Shown piece after piece: positions 23,544 through 29,617 of a DNA stretch of 41,525 nucleotides. The notes beneath the pieces were generated by a model. It was given only the letters and a program-made list of their open reading frames with translations. It was not told where the DNA came from and ran no database searches. This stretch comes from a virus. The translations under genes and the position numbers were made by a program. The stretch lies in IMG/VR virus record IMGVR_UViG_3300018875_000068, positions 1 to 41,525 of that record. One strand, given 5' to 3'. Position 1 is the first letter of the stretch; each line of letters begins with the position of its first letter.

Positions 23544-24037
23544 AATGCATCACCAAACATTTCTTCCTCTTCTGTCTTTGGCTTCTCTTCTTTTGCTGGG
23601 ACAACCAATCTCAACCTGCTACTAGGGGTCAAACCAAACTCGGAACAAAATGCCCTAATTTGGTTAGCGTATTGTTGTTGAGCTGTAACTTCCGGACTCA
23701 CTGCTTTTCGTTTGCCGGTTGCCGTAGTATACTCATAGGTTAATCCGTTTTTCTTGACCTTTTCGGTAGTTTGTACAAACTTACTGACTGAATCGCAATA
23801 AATCGCAAGGGCCATCACATCAAGATTGGTCATCAATTTAAGGGCCTTTAACTCCTCTACAACACGATGCCACTCCTCAACGGCAACTTCATCTAACCAT
23901 TCAGGAGGCATTACCCTGTCTGTAGCAGGTTGCAACTTTTTTTCTTGCAGCTTCCGCTCCTCAATTTGTTTTTTTGTGAGATGCGTCTTCCCTTTCAACA
24001 GGACTACATTGATGTTTTGTTTCTTTCTTCCTGCCAC
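23540..24037 (-). CDS. terS: Terminase small subunit, P27 family
   Basis: A 165-aa P27-type small terminase: opening AGRKKQNINVVLLKGKTHLT, then PPEWLDEVAVEEWHRVVEEL and the helix LKLMTNLDVMALAIYCDSVS. It recognises the packaging site and delivers DNA to TerL. I place the start at GTG 24037 (giving MAGRKK..., the family's usual start) because GGGAGG lies 8 nt upstream; the in-frame ATG at 24043 would be only 2 nt from that site. The 140 nt upstream is GC-rich and non-coding. Confidence 0.92.
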   Translation of the reverse strand: MAGRKKQNINVVLLKGKTHLTKKQIEERKLQEKKLQPATDRVMPPEWLDEVAVEEWHRVVEELKALKLMTNLDVMALAIYCDSVSKFVQTTEKVKKNGLTYEYTTATGKRKAVSPEVTAQQQYANQIRAFCSEFGLTPSSRLRLVVPAKEEKPKTEEEEMFGDAL

Positions 24038-24179
24038 TTCCATCACCTCCCGGTCAAATTTTGGGTTTCAAAAAAGGAATTTCGTGCGCAGAAAGGGGCG
24101 GGGCGGTCTATTGGCCGCGGGCTCCAGAGATTTGCCTCCCCCTCCCCCCGCGCGCTCTATGGTTCCGTGTTGTATCAAA

Positions 24180-24545
24180 TCATTTACCACGACCAAACCC
24201 TCCATCTTCTGTTGCTGTTTTCTTATCATGGTGATACTTGCACAATGGTTGCCAGTTGCTTTCATCCCAAAACAAAACCACATCTCCCTTATGTGGAACA
24301 ATGTGGTCAATGACGGTTGCCGGCGTCAACTTCCCTTCTGCCTGGCAATGCACACACAATGGATTCTGCTTCAAGTACCTCAGCCTAATCTTACGCCATT
24401 GTGCGTTATATCCTCTTTGTGCTGCTGATCCGCGCTCTTGTTCATACCGCTGTCGTTCCTCTTGTTGGTGCCTAGTGCAATACTTCTCTGTTGTTAACTT
24501 TGGACACCTCTGGTGTGAACAAGGTTTCAGTGATTTTCCTGGCAC
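24180..24545 (-). CDS. HNH endonuclease adjacent to terminase
   Basis: A 121-aa HNH nuclease. An N-terminal zinc-like cluster (KPCSHQRCPKLTTEKYCTRH) is followed by SAAQRGYNAQWRKIRLRYL, CVHCQAEGK and the HNH core ATVIDHIVPHKGD...NWQPLCKYHHDKKT. Proteins of exactly this form precede terS in HK97-like phages and help cos cleavage during packaging. The start is GTG 24545, with an AGAGGGTGA ribosome site, giving the usual MPGKxLKPC opening. The longer frame up to 24785 overlaps the divergent 58-aa gene and is rejected. Confidence 0.9.
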   Translation of the reverse strand: MPGKSLKPCSHQRCPKLTTEKYCTRHQQEERQRYEQERGSAAQRGYNAQWRKIRLRYLKQNPLCVHCQAEGKLTPATVIDHIVPHKGDVVLFWDESNWQPLCKYHHDKKTATEDGGFGRGK

Positions 24546-24660
24546 CTTAATCACCCTCTTTCCCAAAAGCACCATAATGATTTTGTCGAAAAAATAAGGT
24601 ACAAAAACAGGAATGCCACTATTTTCCTCGAAATGAGCTGTTAAAAGGAGGTGATTAAAT

Positions 24661-24837
24661 ATGGCGACAAACGCCCAGAAAGAATTGGCTGCCCAAATAA
24701 CAAAAGATCTGCTCATTGGTTTTGCAGGCAAGCTCGCTAGCGACACATTAAAAAAAAGCGGTGATTTAACCACCACAATCAGCAACTCTTTTGCATCTGT
24801 TTATGAGGTCGTTCTTGAAAAGATTTGTAAAGAGTAA
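24661..24837 (+). CDS. Plus-strand 58-aa moron-like gene
   Basis: A 58-aa protein, MATNAQKELAAQITKDLLIG followed by a helical body and ending KICKE. It is not recognised. A near-perfect ribosome site (AAAGGAGGTGATT) lies just upstream and its own intrinsic terminator directly follows the stop. It runs against the late operon, between the HNH/terminase set and the metallophosphoesterase: the typical arrangement of a moron expressed in the lysogen. Alternative: a structured region with a chance frame, made unlikely by the strong ribosome site and terminator. Confidence 0.7.
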   Translation: MATNAQKELAAQITKDLLIGFAGKLASDTLKKSGDLTTTISNSFASVYEVVLEKICKE

Positions 24838-24862
24838 CCACCCTCACCGGTGGTTCTTTTTT
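24836..24862 (+). terminator. Intrinsic terminator of the 58-aa gene
   Basis: AACCACC (24836-24842) and GGTGGTT (24849-24855) with a 6-nt loop, then CTTTTTTATC. It overlaps the 3' end of the convergent minus-strand gene at 24844-25023. Confidence 0.8.
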
Positions 24863-25023
24863 ATCCCTTCGCTCTTTCCACGATCCCCGTCCTTTTCTTT
24901 TAACACGCCGCACTTCAAGCAGAACAACTGCTCATCGCCATCGATCCACCAAAGATGATCACATGTGTATGTGTGATATAAGAGAGCCAATGTCACGCCA
25001 ATCAAAAACCCTAAAAATAACAT
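24844..25023 (-). CDS. Small membrane protein with a Cys/His cluster
   Basis: A 59-aa protein: an N-terminal hydrophobic helix (MLFLGFLIGVTLALLYHTY), then CDHLWWIDGDEQLFCLKCGV, in which C..H and CxxC could bind zinc, and a basic tail. GAGGTG sits 7 nt upstream of the ATG. It directly follows the metallophosphoesterase in the late direction (12-nt gap). No family recognised. Its 3' end runs through the terminator of the convergent moron. Confidence 0.65.
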   Translation of the reverse strand: MLFLGFLIGVTLALLYHTYTCDHLWWIDGDEQLFCLKCGVLKEKDGDRGKSEGIKKNHR

Positions 25024-25034
25024 GCGCTCTCACC

Positions 25035-26240
25035 TCAAACGTAATGGATGCTCTTCAACTCTTCCTCGTTGTACTCGAACAGCATGAATCTCTTGTGGGC
25101 ACCGACGAATCCGTTGTCTTTGTGCCACTTGTCCGTTTTGTTGCGAGTGGCCAGCGTTCGGACCATCATGCCAAATACATCGGTGCCGTCCTCTTTGTGA
25201 AAGTGTCCGGTGTGGATCTCCCTGCATTTTGCCCGGCTCCACTCGACCGGGAACTCGTTAGGGAAGATGATGTGCAGGTTCTTCCTTGCCTTATCCCCAT
25301 GCGTGACGCCAATGAAGTTTGCGCCGAAGGTATGTACTTTCCTCTCAGTGACTTCATCATCAACCGTCAGCTGCGGGAACCGAGCTTTCAGATACTGCAC
25401 AAACGCCCAACTCATCGACTCGTCATGATTCCCTTTTGAGTACATGACTTTGACCGATCGGGCAAACTGGATAGCCTTTTCAATTAGCGGCTCATAAAAT
25501 TGCCGGCAGTCATTCCATGCCTTCACCATGTCAACCGTCTCGATCTGTGTTCCGTTGGCTGTCCGACCTCTAAAGTCGTCATTGTGGAAGGTGTCCTGCC
25601 CGACAATGAACAAGACCTCTTCCCACGCCCTGGATGACAGGATGCTCAGGATAGCTGCTTGTGTGGGTTTGTAGTACTCATAGTCCGATATGCCGAAGTG
25701 AGGATCGAATATGGCCACCTCAAGCAAACGCTTGTCCTTGACCTCAACCGCGCTTGTTTTGATGTTGACCGGCTGTACCTCTTTGATCGCTTCAACCAGT
25801 TGCTCAATGCCAAGTTCATTCTGCCGCGGCTTGACGACAATCTTGCTTGAATACAGCGTCTGGATCCCGTCCTGCTTGCTGTATGCGTTCCAGATGTTAT
25901 TCCGGGCAGATACCAACTCCCAGGCATTCACGTCATAGCCATGCGCCTTGAGAAGGTATTCCGGATCCTTGGATTGCTCCAGGGACATTTCAATCAGCTT
26001 TTCGCTGCTCTGGCTTCCGTCCCGGTATATCTCTGTTGTTTCCTTGCCTTTAATGGCTTCATCCTGATGGCGATTACCTCGTTGCTTCAATCTGCTTTCG
26101 CGGTTCTTCACCATGTCATCGGTACAATAAAACCCAAACTCTTCGGTCAGCTTCATCGCAGTTAGTTTTTGCGTATGTGTTTTCCTGAGCTCCATAAGAC
26201 GCTTTTCCTGTTCAGGCGTCCAGTTATGGGTTTTCCTCAA
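25035..26240 (-). CDS. Phage metallophosphoesterase
   Basis: A 401-aa calcineurin-like phosphoesterase. The N-terminal third has a helix-turn-helix-like segment (RKTHNWTPEQEKRLMELRKT). The catalytic two-thirds carry the metal motifs in order: IFDPHFG, GQDTFHND, GNHDES, THGDKAR and HTGHFHKE. Such enzymes occur beside terminase genes in Bacillales phages; the substrate is unknown, perhaps nucleotides or DNA ends. I prefer the TTG at 26240, which follows AAAGGTGGTGAAG. The frame stays open to 26333, but that stretch encodes low-quality sequence and contains the interlocked inverted repeats. Confidence 0.85.
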   Translation of the reverse strand: MRKTHNWTPEQEKRLMELRKTHTQKLTAMKLTEEFGFYCTDDMVKNRESRLKQRGNRHQDEAIKGKETTEIYRDGSQSSEKLIEMSLEQSKDPEYLLKAHGYDVNAWELVSARNNIWNAYSKQDGIQTLYSSKIVVKPRQNELGIEQLVEAIKEVQPVNIKTSAVEVKDKRLLEVAIFDPHFGISDYEYYKPTQAAILSILSSRAWEEVLFIVGQDTFHNDDFRGRTANGTQIETVDMVKAWNDCRQFYEPLIEKAIQFARSVKVMYSKGNHDESMSWAFVQYLKARFPQLTVDDEVTERKVHTFGANFIGVTHGDKARKNLHIIFPNEFPVEWSRAKCREIHTGHFHKEDGTDVFGMMVRTLATRNKTDKWHKDNGFVGAHKRFMLFEYNEEELKSIHYV

Positions 26241-26261
26241 TGGCTTCACCACCTTTGATTT

Positions 26262-26325
26262 AATGACGCTACCTCTCCCAATACATGACTCGCCGTCCCT
26301 GAGGTGCGTCATTGCATGGCGAGTC
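26262..26325 (-). other. Interlocked inverted repeats with pseudoknot potential
   Basis: Read on the minus strand: GACTCGCC (26325-26318), AATGACGCACC (26313-26303), GGCGAGTC (26294-26287), GGTAGCGTCATT (26273-26262). Arms 1 and 3 pair over 8 bp. Arms 2 and 4 pair over 11 bp with one bulged A. The arm order is that of an H-type pseudoknot with loops of 4, 8 and 13 nt. It lies in the leader of the metallophosphoesterase gene and thus of the whole late block. No known riboswitch is recognised. Confidence 0.55.
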
Positions 26326-26331
26326 TCCCGC

Positions 26332-26361
26332 AAATAAAGAAGCCCGCAATTATGCGAGCTT
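26332..26361 (-). terminator. Terminator after the HExxH gene
   Basis: On the minus strand AAGC-T-CGCA and TGCG-G-GCTT form a hairpin with a 4-nt loop and one mismatch, followed by CTTTATTT. It separates the metallopeptidase-like gene from the late operon. Confidence 0.6.
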
Positions 26362-26366
26362 TAATA

Positions 26367-26876
26367 TCAATTATTATCTAATTCTTTAAGCCTGTCACAT
26401 TTCTCTTTAAATAAGAGCACTTGTTTTTTCGTGCGATCTTTAATAATGGACAAGTGCCTTTTCTTCATTTGGTTATAATGTTTCATAAGCCTTAAAGGCA
26501 CGAATTTTTTTCCCTTTTCATAAGCGGTTGCCTCTGCTTCATAGGTAGAATTAATTATTATATCAGCAAGTTCGTCGGAATAACCTTGATATTGGATCTT
26601 TAAATATGTATCGGATCTTAATTGAGCCCTTTCATTTAACTTTTCATCCAGGCTATGCCCTAATTCATGGCTGATCACTATTTCAATGTAATCCTTAATT
26701 GTTAACTTTTCTGCTTTTGCCTCATTTATAATTTTGTTTGGGTCAACCTGTATAACATTGTGTTCCGGATCGTAATTCGCCGTTCCCTTATCGTCGGGCA
26801 TCAGCTCAACAGGTATTACAAAACCACAGCGCGAAATAAAGTTCCTTACCAAATTTAATATTCCATCATTTGTCAT
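26367..26876 (-). CDS. Putative zinc metallopeptidase (HExxH) moron
   Basis: A 169-aa protein with IVISHELGHSLDE, an HExxH zinc-binding motif in a helix, and a later acidic helix (STYEAEATAYEKG) that could supply a third ligand. This is the gluzincin-like layout seen in ImmA/IrrE-type and related phage peptidases, but the flanking sequence is not clearly ImmA. The gene is distinctly AT-rich compared with its neighbours and has terminators on both sides, which suggests an independently acquired unit. The ribosome site GGAGGGG is 4-5 nt from the ATG. The target is unknown; cleavage of a repressor is one possibility. Confidence 0.7.
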   Translation of the reverse strand: MTNDGILNLVRNFISRCGFVIPVELMPDDKGTANYDPEHNVIQVDPNKIINEAKAEKLTIKDYIEIVISHELGHSLDEKLNERAQLRSDTYLKIQYQGYSDELADIIINSTYEAEATAYEKGKKFVPLRLMKHYNQMKKRHLSIIKDRTKKQVLLFKEKCDRLKELDNN

Positions 26877-26922
26877 AAAACCCCTCCATTAACATTTTGC
26901 ACTAACAGAGAGATGTTGTCCA

Positions 26923-26949
26923 CAAAAAACCGCCCTGTTTCCAGGGCGG
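26923..26949 (-). terminator. Strong terminator downstream of the late regulator gene
   Basis: Perfect arms CCGCCCTG (26930-26937) and CAGGGCGG (26942-26949), 4-nt loop, with TTTTTTGTGG following on the minus strand. Confidence 0.85.
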
Positions 26950-27035
26950 CCACTGAGAGGGGGTTTCGACATAGTTCCACACTCTCATAATACAACGGAA
27001 ATAACAGCCGAAAGTGACACGATAGTGACAACTTT

Positions 27036-27464
27036 TCACCTCCAACCGAGGCTCTTTGCTACAGCATAAACCACTTCGTTGCGCCACCTTTTTGCTGTTC
27101 TCGGCACCACATTCAAACGATCGGCAATGCCGTCCCAAGTGAGCAACTGAGGTCTTGTCCAATACTTCATCCTTATCAACTTCTGCTTTTCCTCGGGCAA
27201 CTGTGTATAAACTTCTTCGATGGCGTTTGCGATATTCTCCAGATACTTCAACCGTTTATGGTTATCCAATGATGAAACAACTCTAAATGTTGGGTCTCCA
27301 GGTAAATTGCTTCTCCCACCACCGTTATTATCAGGGGATGCTGTCCCGTGCAGGATCTCTTGCCTAATCCGGTTGATCTCCGCCTTTGTTTCATGATAAG
27401 CGAACAATTCGGATTCGACATGCTTGAAGGTTTCTTTTTTTACGATCATTTCCGCTTGCATCAT
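27036..27464 (-). CDS. Late transcription regulator, RinA/ArpU-like
   Basis: A 142-aa sigma-like regulator. The N-terminal half is helical (YHETKAEINRIRQEILHG), then a linker, and the C-terminus has region-4-like features: EEVYTQLPEEKQKLIRMKYW, then LTWDGIADRLNVVPRTAKRW as the helix-turn-helix and VVYAVAKSLGW. ArpU/RinA proteins activate late gene transcription in Firmicute phages, and its place at the early-late boundary fits. Two adjacent ATGs are possible; GGAGG is 5 nt from the first and 8 nt from the second (27461). Confidence 0.82.
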   Translation of the reverse strand: MMQAEMIVKKETFKHVESELFAYHETKAEINRIRQEILHGTASPDNNGGGRSNLPGDPTFRVVSSLDNHKRLKYLENIANAIEEVYTQLPEEKQKLIRMKYWTRPQLLTWDGIADRLNVVPRTAKRWRNEVVYAVAKSLGWR

Positions 27465-27507
27465 CTTCGCCTCCCCATTGTCTAATTATCCATTGTGGCG
27501 AATGACT

Positions 27508-27633
27508 CTACCACCACTCGTCGCGTTCCTCACATTCAGGGCAGATATCCTCATTTTCAACAGAGCATCTAAACGTGTTCCCGCATTTAATACATTCACA
27601 TTCGTACTTGAGCAAGTCTTGTGGATCTGTCAT
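27508..27633 (-). CDS. 41-aa zinc-ribbon microprotein
   Basis: A 41-aa protein with four to six cysteines: YECECIKCGNTFRCS and DICPECEERDEWW, a rubredoxin-like pair of knuckles (CxxC x16-17 CxxC). GGAGG lies about 10 nt upstream, inside one copy of the start-associated repeat. The TAG stop is followed by a short gap before the late regulator gene. The role is probably nucleic-acid or protein binding; family unnamed. Confidence 0.7.
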   Translation of the reverse strand: MTDPQDLLKYECECIKCGNTFRCSVENEDICPECEERDEWW

Positions 27634-27641
27634 TGGTTTCG

Positions 27642-27672
27642 CCTCCGTTCATCACAAGTTTCATTATGTTAA
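27642..27672 (-). repeat. Start-associated repeat, copy D
   Basis: Minus strand TTAACATAA...CTTGTGATGAACGGAGG. It shares ACTTGTGATnAACGG with copy C and ends in the ribosome site of the 41-aa gene. Confidence 0.5.
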
Positions 27673-27676
27673 ACAA

Positions 27677-28102
27677 CTATTCCCAAGTTAACTTTATTGC
27701 TCCGTAGTACTCTCCGTCAGAAAGAGAGTGTCCATCTGGAAGGACAGGCAACAGTTTTTGCAGTTGATCTTTCTTGTCGAATAGCTTAATGAATGGATCT
27801 TGAACATTGAAATTGACCGTTTTCTTACCCTCTTGCTTTATGTGCGTTACGTTTATTGGCGGTTTCGTTAGTCTCTTAACACTTAACTGATAGTAAGTTT
27901 CCCTAGCGCAGTGCTTAACGATATCGAATACATTCCCTTTGAATACTCCGATTTTATTAATAGTGCGTCCTTCTACGTCGCCCTCTGTTGTGACTTCCCA
28001 CACACCTTCTGGATCAAATGCTACACTTTGGAGTTTTTGCAATTCCAACTGCTTTGCTTCAATCTCCGCTTGCAATGCACGTATGCATTCAATGTGTTCC
28101 AC
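27677..28102 (-). CDS. Hypothetical early protein (141 aa)
   Basis: Not recognised. A 141-aa protein with an N-terminal coiled coil (IRALQAEIEAKQLELQKLQS) and a mixed alpha/beta body (WEVTTEGDVEGRTINKIG, VNFNVQDPFIKLFDKKDQ). The start is GTG, preceded by GGGGGAA from the start-associated repeat. It belongs to the chain of small early genes and may be a host-takeover or replication accessory. Confidence 0.6.
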   Translation of the reverse strand: MEHIECIRALQAEIEAKQLELQKLQSVAFDPEGVWEVTTEGDVEGRTINKIGVFKGNVFDIVKHCARETYYQLSVKRLTKPPINVTHIKQEGKKTVNFNVQDPFIKLFDKKDQLQKLLPVLPDGHSLSDGEYYGAIKLTWE

Positions 28103-28109
28103 TGTCTAT

Positions 28110-28141
28110 TCCCCCGTTTATCACAAGTAATGTTGTGTTAA
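28110..28141 (-). repeat. Start-associated repeat, copy C
   Basis: Minus strand TTAACACAA, 5 nt, CTTGTGATAAA, then CGGGGGA. The first TAA is the stop of the upstream gene (28138-28140). TTAACACAA and TTGTGaTAA are near-inverted repeats. Confidence 0.6.
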
Positions 28142-28374
28142 GAAACAACCTCTTTCGCCCAGGATGCAAACGCTTGAAGCGTGATCGCCCTCTCTTTTCC
28201 TTTGTCAGGATACTTCCCATCTGTGCAAAGAAAACGAACCAGCGTTTCTTCTCGATCGGTGTAAATGTAGTGATCTTTATAGATGGCCAGTACCTTCCGC
28301 ACAGTCCTGTATTGACTGCCTATTGGATGTCCGTTTGAATAAGACTTTCCAATCTCAATTGCCGTTTTCTTCAT
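28138..28374 (-). CDS. Hypothetical early protein (78 aa)
   Basis: Not recognised. A 78-aa small basic, mostly beta protein (KKTAIEIGKSYSNGHPIGSQ, VRKVLAIYKDHYIYTDREE, ITLQAFASWAKEVVS). The final segment 'ITL.AFA.WAK' resembles a motif seen in short phage proteins that bind regulatory partners, but no family is assigned. Its leader contains start-associated repeat B with GGGGGAGA. Confidence 0.6.
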   Translation of the reverse strand: MKKTAIEIGKSYSNGHPIGSQYRTVRKVLAIYKDHYIYTDREETLVRFLCTDGKYPDKGKERAITLQAFASWAKEVVS

Positions 28375-28381
28375 TCCGATC

Positions 28382-28414
28382 TCCCCCTATTTATAACATC
28401 GTGTGTTGTGTTAA
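28382..28414 (-). repeat. Start-associated repeat, copy B
   Basis: Minus strand TTAACACAACA...GATGTTATAAATAGGGGGA. Its right half matches copy A (ATGTTAAATGGGGGG) and its left half matches copies A and C (TTAACACAA). Confidence 0.6.
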
Positions 28415-28415
28415 A

Positions 28416-28589
28416 TTAGCGTTCGTAAATATTTACGATGGCGCAATAATTATTTTCAGATGTAACTATTACTTGGTGAACAACAGCAATTTTCCCGTCC
28501 GTCGAATGAGCATGGACAATTTCGCTCAGCTTTTTGTCAATCGTAAAAATTTCGTGAAATGAAACAAACTCTTGATGAATCAGCTTCAT
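28416..28589 (-). CDS. Hypothetical early protein (57 aa)
   Basis: A 57-aa protein reading MKLIHQEFVSFHEIFTIDKK, then IAVVHQVIVTSENNYCAIVN and ending YER. It is predicted to be mostly beta strand. GGTGG is 4 nt upstream of the ATG. Too short for length-filtered gene finding, but it fits tightly between neighbours with conserved intergenic repeats on both sides. No function can be assigned. Confidence 0.6.
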   Translation of the reverse strand: MKLIHQEFVSFHEIFTIDKKLSEIVHAHSTDGKIAVVHQVIVTSENNYCAIVNIYER

Positions 28590-28593
28590 TTAC

Positions 28594-28624
28594 CCACCAC
28601 TTTCCTGAATTACCGTTTTGTTAA
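28594..28624 (-). repeat. Start-associated repeat, copy E (degenerate)
   Basis: Minus strand TTAACAAAACGG... ending GTGGTGG. Only the left arm TTAACA(C/A)AA and the G-rich right end are preserved; its TAA is the stop of the upstream gene. Confidence 0.4.
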
Positions 28625-28902
28625 ATCATCAGCAGCGCTGCTTTGCTGATAGCCTCTTGCGCTGTATTTCCGTAAGTCCAATCCTCTCCGTTGAAACTCA
28701 CTCTGTACTCCCTGATGCTTGACTGTATTTCAACAGGTATTCTTCTCTCCCAAACCAACTTATTCACCAGCATCCACGCATCGCCAATGTTTTGGAGTGG
28801 GTTCCAAGCGCGCCATTCCCCATCAATCAAGGTTAAGCCGTATGCAAATTCCCATCCCATCACCTGCGTTGCCAAGGTTTCGATGATCTGCTATTCGGTC
28901 AT
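28621..28902 (-). pseudogene. BC1872-like phage ABA-sandwich protein with amber codon 4
   Basis: The reading frame starts at ATG 28902, with GGAGGAAGAGG just upstream, and reads MTE, then TAG (28893-28891), then QIIETLATQVMGWEFAYG and onward in the same frame to 28621. The 80-odd remaining residues match BC1872/ABA-sandwich phage proteins (VMGW near the N-terminus, NPLQNIGDAWMLVNKL, a final AQEAISKAALL). The amber codon therefore interrupts an otherwise intact gene. A TTG at codon 10 (28875) could restart translation but has no good ribosome site. Other genes here end in TAG, so amber recoding is unlikely. Confidence 0.7.
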
Positions 28903-29021
28903 TTCCTCTTCCTCCGATCATATAAAATCTTTATTACCAGCCATGGTAGCGAAACGGGTACCGCAAGTATGAAAAACAACAGCCTGTACCAAGAAACTTT
29001 GTTCGGGAATGGAGTCAGCAT
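28899..29021 (-). CDS. 40-aa single-TM membrane microprotein
   Basis: A 40-aa protein: a short polar start (MLTPFPNKVSW), one membrane helix (YRLLFFILAVPVSLPWLVIK) and a very basic tail (DRRKRK). GGGAGGG lies 6 nt upstream, and its TGA overlaps the ATG of the amber-interrupted gene. Small basic-tailed membrane proteins of this kind can act as toxins or host-membrane modulators; that is conjecture. Confidence 0.65.
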   Translation of the reverse strand: MLTPFPNKVSWYRLLFFILAVPVSLPWLVIKILYDRRKRK

Positions 29022-29036
29022 AATTTCCCTCCCTAA

Positions 29037-29252
29037 CTATTGAGTTAATTTGATGTATTCTTGAATTTGGTTTCGGACGTATCCATCAGTAAACCAATTT
29101 TCGTAACGCGGCATCGTCAGCAAATAGACATGTTCTTTTCGTTCGTCATCCCAAGTTATTGCTCTTACTGTCCAGAAGTACCAGTCGCTGTGAGCAGGAT
29201 GAAACATCGGGATTGAATCGCCTAAGTCGAATACCTCTTTGCCCCAGTTCAC
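29037..29252 (-). CDS. Hypothetical early protein (71 aa)
   Basis: A 71-aa protein rich in aromatics (NWGKEVFDLGDSIPMFHPAH, WYFWTVRAITWDDER, MPRYENWFTDGYVRNQIQEY). The start is GTG at 29252, because GAGGGGG lies 7 nt upstream; the longer frame to 29363 runs back into the methylase remnant. No family recognised. It sits directly after the Dam-like remnant. Confidence 0.6.
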   Translation of the reverse strand: MNWGKEVFDLGDSIPMFHPAHSDWYFWTVRAITWDDERKEHVYLLTMPRYENWFTDGYVRNQIQEYIKLTQ

Positions 29253-29295
29253 ATGAGAACCCCCTCGCTTTACTAAATACACATTGTGGCAATAC

Positions 29296-29617
29296 CTACG
29301 CCGATATGAAGTTGCCGTGCCTATCAATGGCTTTGTACTGCTGTCCGGTATGTTTGGGCCCAAAGATCACTATCGCGTTCGGGAACGGTGCATTTATCTT
29401 GCTGCCGCCAAACTTCAACCGGTGCCGAATGAACCAAATCTCTCCCTTCATGCAGTACCGATGCCACCAGTCTGAGCATGTTCTTGCGGCATTCTCGGGA
29501 AGCGCACAAACATCTACCGTGAAATGAAACGTCTCGTTCAGTTTATCGAACAGGTCTTGGGGCGTTTCCCAAACATTCGTAACCGTCTCGGGATTAAAGA
29601 ATACTCCCTGGTTGAAG
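29296..29617 (-). pseudogene. Dam-like N6-adenine methyltransferase remnant, catalytic core deleted
   Basis: A continuous frame directly after the D12 methylase stop reads FFNPETVTNVWETPQDLFDK, ...FHFTVDVCALPENA, then jumps straight to ARTCSDWWHRYCMKGEIWF, RLKFGGSKINAPFPNAIVIF. Both ends match phage-type DNA N6-adenine methyltransferases (PF05869-like), but the family's central region with the NPPY/DPPY catalytic motif is missing: about 50-65 residues are gone at the ENA/ART junction without breaking frame. There is no ATG, GTG or TTG near the expected N-terminus (GTA occupies the likely place). Non-functional as a methylase. Confidence 0.75.

Noticed and set aside
24546-24785. N-terminal extension of the HNH gene (201-aa form)
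   Set aside because: The extension is antisense to the 58-aa gene and lacks a ribosome site; family members start at the equivalent of GTG 24545.
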